A DNA stretch of 64,000 nucleotides, from NCBI GenBank assembly GCA_947488305.1, contig CANKZM010000003.1:558001-622000 (forward strand). Reading direction: 5' to 3'. Positions within the stretch are counted from its first letter, which is position 1. Each line of letters starts with the position of its first letter. This DNA is from an uncultured Roseobacter sp. (GTDB lineage Bacteria > Pseudomonadota > Alphaproteobacteria > Rhodobacterales > Rhodobacteraceae). This document shows, one piece after another, positions 1-7,346 of this stretch. The notes beneath the pieces were generated by a model. The model searched no databases. It saw only the letters and a list, made by a program, of their open reading frames with translations, and was not told where the DNA came from. The position numbers and the translations under genes are program-made.

Positions 1-26
1 TCTCTCACGCAGGTTTGCGATTTGTG

Positions 27-1055
27 TCAGCCATGACGCAAAAGCGTTAGTAAATTGGCGATATCCTCAGGCAAATCAGCCTCAAACCGAAGTTTTTCGC
101 CCGTAACGGGGTGTTCAAATCCCAAAACTGCCGCGTGAAGTGCTTGGCGATTGAAACTACCGACGGCTTGGGCCGCTTCGGGCGTTAACGCTTTCGCGGG
201 CAGTTTGCGCCTGCCGCCATATGTCGGGTCTCCGATCAGGGCGTGCCCGGCGTGCGTCATATGCACTCGGATCTGGTGGGTCCGCCCCGTTTCCAACCAG
301 CATTCCATCAGAGCGATCACAGGAGGTATGCCAAACCTCTCAACCGTACGTGCACGGGTCACAGCGTGACGGCCACCATCGAAAAGGACCGCTTGGCGCT
401 GACGATCGGTCTTATGACGCGCAAGATGAGTCGTGAGCTTGAGGATATTGCCTTGTTCGAAACTGGCGCCCCGCACTCCCCTCAACCTGGGATCACTCGC
501 ATCCGGCACGCCGTAGACCAGACAGTTGTAGTAACGCTCAACCCGGTGCGCTTCGAATTGCGCTGCGAGACCGTGATGTGCCGCATCCGATTTGGCGACC
601 ACCAAAAGGCCACTTGTGTCCTTGTCGATCCGGTGCACGATCCCTGGTCGCTTCATGCCTCCGACGCCCGACAACTCGTCACCGCAGTGTGCCAACAAAG
701 CATTGACCAAAGTGCCAGACGGCGTGCCCGGTGCCGGATGGACGACCATACCCGCCGGCTTGTTCACAACGACAAGATCGGCGTCTTCAAAAATGATATC
801 CAACTCAATGTCTTCTGGAAGGATATGACTGTCTTGCGCTTCTTGGACGACCACACAAATCTCTGCGCCAGCATGCACCCGCGCCTTCGGGTCACGCCAC
901 ACAGTACCGTCAACGGTAATCGCGCCTTGGTCCAGTAATCGCGCTAATCGCGTGCGTGAAAGGGACGCCTCCTCTGGAACATCACGTGCCAGCGCCTTAT
1001 CAAGACGAGGGGGCGGTGCCTCTTCAATCACAAAACGGATTTCACGTAACGACAT
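27..1055 (-). CDS. rluD: RluA/RluD-family 23S rRNA pseudouridine synthase
   Basis: This enzyme isomerises uridines to pseudouridine in rRNA; the RluD branch acts on helix 69 of 23S rRNA. The 342-residue product has an N-terminal S4 RNA-binding domain (about residues 15-65) followed by the catalytic fold. The family motif HRIDKDTSGLLV lies near residue 141, with D144 as the expected catalytic aspartate. A longer reading from 1187 exists, but its extra 44 residues lie antisense to the neighbouring gene and do not look conserved, so I start at the ATG before SLREIRF. That ATG shares a CATG with the start of the divergent DUF6476 gene. Family assignment is firm; RluD rather than another RluA-type enzyme is inferred. 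Confidence 0.9.
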   Translation of the reverse strand: MSLREIRFVIEEAPPPRLDKALARDVPEEASLSRTRLARLLDQGAITVDGTVWRDPKARVHAGAEICVVVQEAQDSHILPEDIELDIIFEDADLVVVNKPAGMVVHPAPGTPSGTLVNALLAHCGDELSGVGGMKRPGIVHRIDKDTSGLLVVAKSDAAHHGLAAQFEAHRVERYYNCLVYGVPDASDPRLRGVRGASFEQGNILKLTTHLARHKTDRQRQAVLFDGGRHAVTRARTVERFGIPPVIALMECWLETGRTHQIRVHMTHAGHALIGDPTYGGRRKLPAKALTPEAAQAVGSFNRQALHAAVLGFEHPVTGEKLRFEADLPEDIANLLTLLRHG

Positions 1056-1362
1056 GCAACACCCCGAAAAAGACTCTGACGCAAAGTTGCCCGAGCCGAC
1101 CAACCTGCGCTTTTTGCGCCGGCTGGTCACTGTACTGACGGCGACGATGATTGCGGGTGTTTTAATCATCATCGGACTGATTGTCATGCGCTTCTATGAC
1201 GTCCCGCCCATCTTGCCCGAAACCATCGCCCTTCCAAACGGCGCAGGCGCAGTTTCATTTACGCAAGGCCCCAATTGGTACGCTGTTGTCACGGATAGGG
1301 ATCAAATCCTGCTATTCGATCGCGTAACAGGGCGGCTTACGCAAACAGTTGACATTGAGTAG
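1054..1362 (+). CDS. DUF6476-family single-pass membrane protein
   Basis: A 102-residue protein of unknown function. One strong transmembrane helix runs at about residues 30-52, preceded by a positively charged stretch (RFLRRL), so the short N-terminus is probably cytoplasmic and the C-terminus periplasmic. I recognise the sequence as the alphaproteobacterial DUF6476 family, which has no assigned role. The upstream extension to 952 would overlap rluD antisense and is rejected. The chosen ATG overlaps the rluD ATG on the other strand by two bases, so both genes must be expressed from within each other's 5' ends. Confidence 0.75.
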   Translation: MQHPEKDSDAKLPEPTNLRFLRRLVTVLTATMIAGVLIIIGLIVMRFYDVPPILPETIALPNGAGAVSFTQGPNWYAVVTDRDQILLFDRVTGRLTQTVDIE

Positions 1363-1750
1363 TCATTCCAGGCCAAAAACCTCACGCTTCACAACTCTAA
1401 CCCTGTGCCTTGATCCGGGCCGTTCAGGCACCGAAACCGTTACTGCTTTGTATTGTTAATTGGGATCTAGACACGACCAACTGAGCGGAGCTTAGTCGCA
1501 GCAGGCTGGTTGGTGCGGTTACGATTCGTGTAGATCGCCGAGATCCAGCCTGGCAAATTCGCGATTTTTAGTTCCCCCATTGCTTGGTCGAATTACCTTC
1601 ACCTCGCTGGCGTGGCTTCAAAGGGCTGGATCAATATCAAGCACGCCTTCTTTGTCTTCGGCAAAAGTGCGCTGCTTTTTGGTGCCAGCGTTCGCATTTC
1701 GAGGCGGTCGAGGGTATTGCTCAACAGGAACAAGCTAGGAGCAAGAACCA
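1363..1750. other. 388-base intergenic stretch, nothing recognised
   Basis: Between the DUF6476 gene and the bactofilin. Short open frames run through it, but none has a convincing ribosome binding site, domain or family resemblance. It ends with the bactofilin ribosome binding site (TAGGAGC at 1737-1743). It presumably holds the bactofilin promoter, but I see no clear -35/-10 pair or operator. Confidence 0.5.
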
Positions 1751-2065
1751 ATGTCCGAGACTGTGATTCAAGAGGACTTGACCATTCAAGGGAACCTTTC
1801 TGCCAAGGATGGGGCAATCTCCGTCGGGGGAAACATTACCGGCGACATAGAAGCCAGAACGGTAGCGGTAATTGCTCGAGGTGTCGTCAAAGGTGCGATA
1901 AACGCGAAAGAAGTGAATATTGCTGGCCTTCTCGAAGGGAACGTAAAGTGCAGCGCGCTGACTTTGGGTGAAAAATCCGAGTTGAAAGCTGATGTGACTG
2001 CGGGGACCATGACAATGAGTTCAGGTGCCAAGATAAGCGGGCGCGTTGAAACCCGTGGGGGCTAG
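1751..2065 (+). CDS. Bactofilin (polymer-forming cytoskeletal protein)
   Basis: Bactofilins are small beta-helical proteins that self-assemble into membrane-associated filaments involved in cell shape and polar organisation. The 104-residue product is almost entirely the bactofilin core: regular short strands with repeating glycine and hydrophobic positions (for example VGGNITGDIEA, INAKEVNIAGLLEGNVK). The N-terminal tail is short and the C-terminal tail nearly absent. Start supported by TAGGAGC eight bases upstream. Unlike many bactofilin loci, no M23 endopeptidase gene is adjacent; neighbours are unrelated. Confidence 0.88.
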   Translation: MSETVIQEDLTIQGNLSAKDGAISVGGNITGDIEARTVAVIARGVVKGAINAKEVNIAGLLEGNVKCSALTLGEKSELKADVTAGTMTMSSGAKISGRVETRGG

Positions 2066-2200
2066 GGTCGGGATACGAAATCGTCACCAGCAGTCTCAGT
2101 GATTGGTCAGAACACCGGACGAAGTGATCGTTCGCTACGAATACGCCAACTGCTGCTCTTTTGATGTTGGCGGAAATCGAACACATAGTATCTTGCCGGT

Positions 2201-2761
2201 ATGATCATAGTCCTTAATGGCTATCCGGGCGTCGGAAAACTGACAATCGGGCGCGAGCTTGCAAAGCTCTTGAAGGCGCGGCTCGTCGATATTCACACGC
2301 TCTACAATCTTGCGTTTGCTCTGACTGAATTTCGCACACCCGAATTTCGTGGAGCAGTGCGACGTGTCGAAGAGATTGCGGATGACCTGATTGCGGCATT
2401 GCCCGCCGATGTACCCGTCATTTTCACCACCGTCCTTACGGGTGACACTGAATGGGCAATGGAAGAGTGGAAAAGATTCATCGAGCGAAGCAATCAGCGC
2501 CCGCCGCTTGTGATGGTCCACGTGGTTTGCACCCTTGAAGAGAACATAAAACGCATTCAATCCCCTGAACGCAAAGGCAAAGGAAAGTTGCAAGGCGTAG
2601 AGGTGGCACGGCGCAATCACGCTTCACAAGAGCCGCTGATCGGAGGCAACCTCACCAATACGCTTCGATTAGACACAACTGCGTTGGCGCCAGAAGACGC
2701 AGCACAGGAGATTGCAACGCACTGTTTAGCGGTTCGCGCTGCAATGGTCGGTACTGACTGA
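2201..2761 (+). CDS. P-loop kinase-like ATPase (AAA_33 type)
   Basis: The 186-residue protein starts with a Walker A motif (NGYPGVGKLT, residues 6-15) and has the size and arrangement of small zeta-toxin/chloramphenicol-phosphotransferase-like P-loop kinases. A possible LID segment is the basic stretch around residues 119-128 (SPERKGKGK). The substrate cannot be told from the sequence. It stands alone, with no antitoxin-sized gene next to it, so a toxin-antitoxin role is not supported. The start is the first ATG of the frame; no strong ribosome binding site is visible. Confidence 0.6.
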   Translation: MIIVLNGYPGVGKLTIGRELAKLLKARLVDIHTLYNLAFALTEFRTPEFRGAVRRVEEIADDLIAALPADVPVIFTTVLTGDTEWAMEEWKRFIERSNQRPPLVMVHVVCTLEENIKRIQSPERKGKGKLQGVEVARRNHASQEPLIGGNLTNTLRLDTTALAPEDAAQEIATHCLAVRAAMVGTD

Positions 2762-2943
2762 ACATACCCTTGTTGCATGGATGCTGGAACTCGCGCTCAC
2801 CGCCGCAGGGTAACCATTTAGAATCGTGGATCTTTTTGGAACGGAGCAAAATGGATCAGGAGGTAAGAAAGACCAAAGCTGACCAAACGAGTATAACGGA
2901 ATTCATCTCGAAGTTCGTAAGGTGCTGTTTTTAATGGGGGTTT

Positions 2944-3020
2944 TGGTACCACCTCCTGGGCTCGAACCAGGGACCTCCTGATCCACAATCAGGCGCTCTA
3001 ACCAACTGAGCTAAGGCGGC
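2944..3020 (-). tRNA. tRNA-His (anticodon GTG)
   Basis: The minus strand folds into a complete 77-base cloverleaf with encoded CCA. The anticodon stem is CCTGA/TCAGG, the loop TTGTGGA gives anticodon GTG (His), and the T arm carries GGTTCGAGCC. The acceptor stem is seven pairs beginning with G1-U72, with discriminator A73, and there is no encoded extra G at position -1. That pattern is known for alphaproteobacterial tRNA-His, in contrast to the G-1/C73 form of most bacteria. Confidence 0.95.
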
Positions 3021-3045
3021 ACTGCGCCGGATTTAGCCTTGGTCT

Positions 3046-3561
3046 TTAAGAATTGCAAGAGCCTTGGAAACAATACCGCCAGCGCTGTTCGATCAGGTCT
3101 TGGCCAAAAGAGTTTACCGGCTTGCTGCTTTCAAGCCGCCAGCCATATGCGCGATAAAGTGCGCAGGCGGCTCTGTGGCTTTCATGTGTCCAAAGCTGCA
3201 TGTCACCATATCCCTTGCGCTCGGCAAAACCCATGCAGGTCTCCAGCAATTGCCGTCCAATCCCCAGCCCCCTGGCTTCACGCGCAAGGTAGAACAGCCG
3301 CAGTTTAGCCGTGTGTGGCCCTTGCCTTACGCAAAAAATAGACCCTAAACGATTTCCATTACGTTCAGCAATCCAGCCCGCCTCGCTTGCCGGATCATGA
3401 TTGAGCAAAAACTCATCCAGAATACGCGCAACCAGCGGCCCAAACGACGCATCAAACCCGTCATCACGCGCATAGGACGTTTGATGCTGCTCGACCAGCC
3501 AGTCACGATCAACGGCGCTGAAAGCGCGGAGTTTCACTGGTTCCATTGGAGCATTCGACAT
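3046..3561 (-). CDS. GNAT-family N-acetyltransferase
   Basis: Predicted cytoplasmic acetyltransferase using acetyl-CoA; substrate unknown. The 171-residue product has a GNAT fold with the acetyl-CoA-binding motif A visible as FYLAREARGLGIGRQLLE at about residues 106-123, followed by the typical AERKGYGDMQLWTHESHRAACALYRAYGW segment (split here across strands beta5-alpha4). Starts further upstream (TTG at 3615) read through the DUF6324 promoter side and look less likely; I choose the ATG giving MSNAPME. A third option three codons from it (MEPVKL) is possible. It lies just downstream of nothing related; tRNA-His follows on the same strand. Confidence 0.8.
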   Translation of the reverse strand: MSNAPMEPVKLRAFSAVDRDWLVEQHQTSYARDDGFDASFGPLVARILDEFLLNHDPASEAGWIAERNGNRLGSIFCVRQGPHTAKLRLFYLAREARGLGIGRQLLETCMGFAERKGYGDMQLWTHESHRAACALYRAYGWRLESSKPVNSFGQDLIEQRWRYCFQGSCNS

Positions 3562-3626
3562 CAGAAAAACTTGCGTTTCAAGTCTTTGCGCGGTAGCGCT
3601 TTGCCACTTCACCAAGGAGCACCATC

Positions 3627-3824
3627 ATGGGTATCGACACTGAACGCGACATTGAAGCGGCCCTTCAGATCGGGCCGACCGATAAGGGGATGGTGCGCAT
3701 CTTCGTTGAAGCTGACGGGGTCGAGATTCCAATGGATTTTGCACCAGATGATGCGGAAGAGATCGCCGATGAAATCACTGCCGCTGCCAAACGCGCGCGC
3801 GCAATGACGGGCAATCGCCGCTAA
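3627..3824 (+). CDS. DUF6324-family small protein
   Basis: A 65-residue acidic protein of unknown function, matching a small family found in Rhodobacterales (DUF6324). It has no signal peptide or membrane helix. An AGGAG at 3614-3618 lies eight bases before the ATG and fixes the start. Its last four bases overlap the end of convergent mmcB. It is divergent from the GNAT gene. Confidence 0.75.
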   Translation: MGIDTERDIEAALQIGPTDKGMVRIFVEADGVEIPMDFAPDDAEEIADEITAAAKRARAMTGNRR

Positions 3825-4279
3825 CTCATCGCTTCACACATGTCAGGATCACGTAGACTGTGCAGCCGCCGGGCGGCCGTTACACCAAACTTCTGAACCA
3901 GGCTCTTGCGCCGGGCAGCTGCAATCTTTTGCTCTTCTCCCATGCGCAGGATTTCCCCGCCATATGCATCCGCGATAATCAGACCATTCGCGTCAGGTAA
4001 GAGTTCTGTCGGGAAGTCCGAGTCGACCGCCCAGAAGAACCGGTCGCACCACTCCAGATATCCCTCCCACTTGGTGTCGGTCTGGAAATCGGTGCGGCTG
4101 GATTTGCATTCCACGATCCAGATTTCGCCCTTGCCACCAAGCGCCATCACATCGACCCTCAGTCCACGCGACGGTATCAGCTCTTCGACGCAGGCAAAGC
4201 CGTGGCTTACCAGAAGCCGTGAGACGCCGCGCGCCAACAGCTGTCCGGGTTGCAATGCAGAGATGCCATCAAGGATCAT
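3821..4279 (-). CDS. mmcB: MmcB-family DNA repair nuclease-like protein
   Basis: MmcB (former DUF1052) is an SOS-induced protein tied to mitomycin C resistance in alphaproteobacteria. The 152-residue product shows a PD-(D/E)xK nuclease-like core: RVDVMAL (residues 42-48) then WIVECKSS (about 54-61), where D, E and K would be the metal-site residues. The ATG at 4279 is preceded, 12 bases upstream, by a LexA box, which supports both the identity and the start. The 3' end overlaps DUF6324 by four bases on the opposite strand. The biochemical activity is not shown by the sequence. Confidence 0.85.
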   Translation of the reverse strand: MILDGISALQPGQLLARGVSRLLVSHGFACVEELIPSRGLRVDVMALGGKGEIWIVECKSSRTDFQTDTKWEGYLEWCDRFFWAVDSDFPTELLPDANGLIIADAYGGEILRMGEEQKIAAARRKSLVQKFGVTAARRLHSLRDPDMCEAMS

Positions 4280-4290
4280 GCTTCAAATAT

Positions 4291-4305
4291 GAACATACCA
4301 TGAAC
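4291..4305 (-). promoter_or_regulatory. LexA (SOS) box upstream of mmcB
   Basis: GAAC-N7-GAAC, read on the gene's strand as GTTC-N7-GTTC, is the direct-repeat operator known for alphaproteobacterial LexA. Both half sites and the seven-base spacer match exactly, 12 bases ahead of the mmcB start codon. This indicates DNA-damage control of mmcB. Confidence 0.8.
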
Positions 4306-4377
4306 ATCAATCAACCATTATCTTCGATTGGGTACTTCACAGGGCTTGCCACAGGTGGTCCGTGCCCCTAAGTGCAG

Positions 4378-4545
4378 AAGGTGACGGGTGCTGCTTTTCT
4401 CGTGAACGGTTACGTTCCGGTGGCCTTAAGCAAATCCGAGGGAGCTGGCTCTGTCCTGGCCCTGGCCTGGTTACCTGGCGCCCACCTGTATCAACAGGTC
4501 CTCGGGAACAAAGAACCAAACGGTTACAGCGGGCCCGTCACACCC
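4378..4545 (+). ncRNA. ssrS: Structured RNA, probably 6S RNA
   Basis: About 168 bases without a convincing gene fold as a long rod. The closing stem is GTGACGGG (4381-4388) with CCCGTCAC (4534-4541), extended by GCTG/CAGC. A central open region carries a 5-bp hairpin on its 5' side (GAACG/CGTTC around the loop GTTA) and a small AACC/GGTT hairpin on its 3' side. An apical arm is closed by CCGAGG (4436-4441) with CCTCGG (4500-4505), and an ACCTG/CAGGT hairpin lies inside it. Length, closing stem and central bubble match 6S RNA, which sequesters sigma-70 RNA polymerase. The strand is inferred from resemblance to rhodobacterial 6S; no terminator is obvious. An open frame from 4372 crosses it but has no ribosome binding site. 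Confidence 0.55.
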
Positions 4546-4564
4546 ACCAACCGCTTTGAAGTGA

Positions 4565-4678
4565 TCAGCGGCGACGCAGCTGGTCGCGCTTTTCCTCGAC
4601 GGGAATCCGGATCATCAGCTTTTCTTGCTGAGGCTCAGCAAAAATTGACCTGAAAAACGAAAAGATGGCATCAAACAT
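4565..4678 (-). CDS. Small ORF, 37 residues, strong ribosome binding site
   Basis: ATG at 4678 is preceded by AAGGAGA at a good distance (about six bases), one of the best Shine-Dalgarno matches in this part of the window. The product starts MFDAIFSFFRSIF and continues into a charged tail ending in RDQLRRR before TGA. The first 13 residues are hydrophobic and aromatic and could form a short amphipathic membrane-anchoring helix. I do not recognise the family. It lies between the 6S-like RNA and the small membrane protein gene, on the strand of the latter. Confidence 0.5.
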   Translation of the reverse strand: MFDAIFSFFRSIFAEPQQEKLMIRIPVEEKRDQLRRR

Positions 4679-4790
4679 TTCTGCTCTCCTTTGAGTTAAA
4701 GATGGCATTTCGTCCTGAAATGTCCAGCCCTATAACCCGTGAAAAAAGCCTTCTCGCAAAGATACGCTTAATTTCTTAACATTTGGTAGG

Positions 4791-5063
4791 TCAGGATGAG
4801 CGTTCGTCGTCCAGATCCTGCAATCTGGCGTTGTCGGCACGTACCATTTGCGCCAGCGCCCAGGCAAATTGCACGCCGGAGAACACGATTCCGTTCAGAA
4901 CCCAGAACGCTACGGCCGCCATCACTCCAATGTCCGAGTTCCCGACCAGATGACGCAGATTGGCGACGTTAAAGACAAGAATCAGCGCGACAAAAGCGAG
5001 CGAAACCCCAAAACCGTTCAGGGCACTGATCAAATAGAGTCTGAACACGCGCGGCATCTTCAA
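4791..5063 (-). CDS. Small two-helix membrane protein
   Basis: A 90-residue protein of unknown function with two hydrophobic segments (about residues 8-32 and 44-70) joined by a short polar loop, and a charged C-terminal tail (RADNARLQDLDDERSS), suggesting a helical hairpin with both ends in the cytoplasm. It follows nusB on the same strand after about 50 bases and may be co-transcribed with it. No domain recognised. Confidence 0.65.
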   Translation of the reverse strand: MKMPRVFRLYLISALNGFGVSLAFVALILVFNVANLRHLVGNSDIGVMAAVAFWVLNGIVFSGVQFAWALAQMVRADNARLQDLDDERSS

Positions 5064-5113
5064 AATCCTCTTGCTGACCGACCAGATAGACCGACCTTTG
5101 AGGGCAGCAAGGT

Positions 5114-5596
5114 TCAGAACGCGTCGGGACGCGCTTCCCTGGCCATATGGTCAAGCACTGCGTTGACGAACTTAGGCTCATTCCCGTCTTCGAAAAATGC
5201 GCGTGCGACGTCAACATATTCGGTGATGACGACTTTCGGCGGCGTCTGCTTGTTTTGCAATTCAGCGCCCGCGGCCCGAAACAGGGCTCGCAATGTTGGA
5301 TCGATACGCGCGATTGGCCATTTGGCCACCAACGCCCGATCAGTCAACTGGTCGATTGGCGCCTGATAGTTCACCGCGGTGTCGATCACTTCTGCAAAGA
5401 GATCCACATCCCCGTCCAGCATTTCCTGCCCTTCGTAAACCGCTCCGAACCTGTGATCCAGAAATTCCCTGCGCACGGCGTCAACAGTCTGTTCGGAATG
5501 CTCCATCTGAAACAGCGCCTGCACCGCGTATAGCCGGGCTGCGGATTTCATCTTTCGGCGCTGATTGCCCGAGAGGTTACCGTGAAGTGAGCTCAT
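5114..5596 (-). CDS. nusB: Transcription antitermination factor NusB
   Basis: NusB binds boxA RNA together with NusE (S10) to assemble the antitermination complex on rRNA operons. The 160-residue product has the all-helical NusB fold, with RLYAVQALFQMEHS near the N-terminus, the central LVAKWPIARIDPTLRALFRAAGAEL and the C-terminal VVITEYVDVARAF segment. The ATG at 5596 overlaps the ribH stop codon (ATGA), indicating translational coupling; the longer frame to 5683 lies inside ribH. The ribH-nusB order is standard in alphaproteobacteria. Confidence 0.93.
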   Translation of the reverse strand: MSSLHGNLSGNQRRKMKSAARLYAVQALFQMEHSEQTVDAVRREFLDHRFGAVYEGQEMLDGDVDLFAEVIDTAVNYQAPIDQLTDRALVAKWPIARIDPTLRALFRAAGAELQNKQTPPKVVITEYVDVARAFFEDGNEPKFVNAVLDHMAREARPDAF

Positions 5597-6144
5597 GCTG
5601 TTTTGGGTCCATTTGCATCGCCCGCCATTAGAATATCCGGCTCTGCCGGGCGGAATCCGATGTCTTTGCGGTCGGCGGTCCACTTACGGGCCAAAGCGAT
5701 CAGATGCAAGGCTGCAGCGGCGGCACCGCCGCCCTTGTTCTGGCCCGCGACTTCGGCGCGTGCTTCGGCCTGTGCACGGTTTTCAACGGTCAGGATGCCA
5801 TTACCGATACATAAGCCCTGCAAACCCAGAAGTTGCAGCGCGCGGCTGCTGTCGTTGCAAACCGTTTCGTAGTGCGTGGTTTCGCCCCGTATCACGCAAC
5901 CCAGAGCCACATATCCATCAAAGTTGCTGCATCGTTCAGCGATACCGACTGCGGTCGGGACTTCGAGTGCCCCGGGCACTTCGACCAAATCCCATGTCCC
6001 TCCCGCTGCTTCGATTTCAGCCTGCGCCCCGGCGACGAGAGCATCTGCAATGTCCTTGTAGTAGGGAGCCACCACAATCAGGATTTTCACCGGTTTGGAA
6101 AACTCCGGACGGGGCAGGATGTAGTGCTGTTCATTCGCGGCCAT
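5593..6144 (-). CDS. ribH: 6,7-dimethyl-8-ribityllumazine synthase
   Basis: RibH condenses 5-amino-6-ribitylamino-uracil with dihydroxybutanone phosphate to give lumazine, the penultimate step of riboflavin synthesis. The 183-residue protein carries the family segments VPGALEVP (about 57-64) and GCVIRGETTHYETV, where H91 is the expected acid/base histidine. It lies three bases after ribBA and overlaps nusB by four bases. The C-terminal tail is somewhat longer than in short RibH proteins. Confidence 0.95.
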   Translation of the reverse strand: MAANEQHYILPRPEFSKPVKILIVVAPYYKDIADALVAGAQAEIEAAGGTWDLVEVPGALEVPTAVGIAERCSNFDGYVALGCVIRGETTHYETVCNDSSRALQLLGLQGLCIGNGILTVENRAQAEARAEVAGQNKGGGAAAAALHLIALARKWTADRKDIGFRPAEPDILMAGDANGPKTA

Positions 6145-6147
6145 GAT

Positions 6148-7272
6148 CTAGTCCTCGGTGATCGGGCGTGTGCCGACGATAGAGAGATTGTAGGCGTCCA
6201 GGCCCAGGTATTTGGTTTGCGGGCTGTCCGTCAGCAGGATCAAGTCCCGCAGACCCATGGTCGACATGATCTGGGCGCCAACACCGGTGCGTTTGATCGT
6301 ACGCGGCCCTTCATCTTCATCGCCTTCCAGCCGTAACTTCGGGTGAGGTTCGCGGAAAAGCAAGACCGCCCCCCGCCCCTCTTCCGCAATGATTTGCATG
6401 GCGCGTGGCAGCTCGTCCGGGGCACTTGGCCCAAGGCCCAAAACATCTTCAAGTGCGTTCAGCGCGTGGGTCCGGACGAGAACCGGCTCAGGCGTTGAGA
6501 TATCGCCCTTGGAAAGCATCACATGGTCCGTCCCGGTGATCTGATCAGAGAAGATTCGCATTTTCCACTCTCCGCCAAAGGCCGAAGTGACCATACGTTC
6601 GTCGCGCTGGCGCAACAGGTTGTCATGTTTGTGCCTGTAAGCGATCAGGTCGCTGATGGTGCCGATTTTCAGATCGTGTTCTGAGGCAAACTTCACTAGG
6701 TCGGGCAATCGGGCCATTTCGCCATCCGGGCGCATAATCTCGCAGATCACGCCGGAGGGATGCAACCCGGCGAGCCGGCTGATGTCTACCGCAGCTTCGG
6801 TATGGCCCGCGCGGACCAGCACACCGCCATTGCGCGAGCGTAAGGGAAACACATGTCCCGGGGTCGCGATATCCGCCTGCCCCTTTTCTTCATCGATCGC
6901 CACAGCAACGGTAAGCGCGCGATCTGCGGCCGAAATTCCTGTGCTGACCCCTTCGCGCGCTTCAATCGAAACCGTAAAGGCAGTTTCGTGGCGCGATGAG
7001 TTGTTAACGGCCATCATCGGCAGGCCCAACGTCTCAATCCTGTCCGCGGTCATCGGCATGCAAATCAACCCGCGTCCATGTGTTGCCATGAAGTTGATAG
7101 CGGCCGCATTGGCGAATTCGGCGGGGATCACCAGATCACCCTCATTTTCACGATCCTCATGATCCACCAAGATGAACATGCGCCCTTGCCGGGCCTCTTC
7201 GATGATTTCCTCAGTCGTGGAGATGCTGTCACGCAGCGTCGCCTCGACGGGGCCTGGTGTTTCAAAACTCAT
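6148..7272 (-). CDS. ribB: 3,4-dihydroxy-2-butanone-4-phosphate synthase with degenerate GTP cyclohydrolase II domain (RibBA-like)
   Basis: The N-terminal part (about residues 15-215) is a complete DHBP synthase that makes the four-carbon unit from ribulose 5-phosphate. It contains DHEDRENEGD, THGRGLIC and HTEAAVDISRLAG. The C-terminal 150 residues align with GTP cyclohydrolase II but lack the zinc-binding cysteine cluster and the RCDCG signature expected in active enzymes. The corresponding stretch reads VRTHALNALEDVLGLG. The protein should therefore supply only the RibB activity, and an active RibA must lie elsewhere. It sits between ribE and ribH in one transcription direction. Confidence 0.92.
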   Translation of the reverse strand: MSFETPGPVEATLRDSISTTEEIIEEARQGRMFILVDHEDRENEGDLVIPAEFANAAAINFMATHGRGLICMPMTADRIETLGLPMMAVNNSSRHETAFTVSIEAREGVSTGISAADRALTVAVAIDEEKGQADIATPGHVFPLRSRNGGVLVRAGHTEAAVDISRLAGLHPSGVICEIMRPDGEMARLPDLVKFASEHDLKIGTISDLIAYRHKHDNLLRQRDERMVTSAFGGEWKMRIFSDQITGTDHVMLSKGDISTPEPVLVRTHALNALEDVLGLGPSAPDELPRAMQIIAEEGRGAVLLFREPHPKLRLEGDEDEGPRTIKRTGVGAQIMSTMGLRDLILLTDSPQTKYLGLDAYNLSIVGTRPITED

Positions 7273-7346
7273 AGTATGGGCCTTCTGGTGTTTGTGGCAG
7301 GCTCATAACTTAACCGCGGGTCCTTGACCACCCGCCAGAAACCCGT

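Noticed and set aside
1055-1187. Extended N-terminus for rluD
   Set aside because: Would lie antisense over most of the DUF6476 5' half; the family N-terminus begins at MSLREIRF.
2201-2761. Zeta-type toxin of a toxin-antitoxin pair
   Set aside because: P-loop present, but no adjacent small antitoxin gene and no other support.
2851-2934. 27-codon plus-strand ORF (MDQEVRKTK...) with GGAG upstream, before tRNA-His
   Set aside because: Very short, no recognisable relatives, and only an average ribosome binding site; chance cannot be excluded.
4372-4653. 93-codon plus-strand open frame over the 6S-like region
   Set aside because: No ribosome binding site, composition of a structured RNA, and antisense overlap with the better supported 37-codon ORF.
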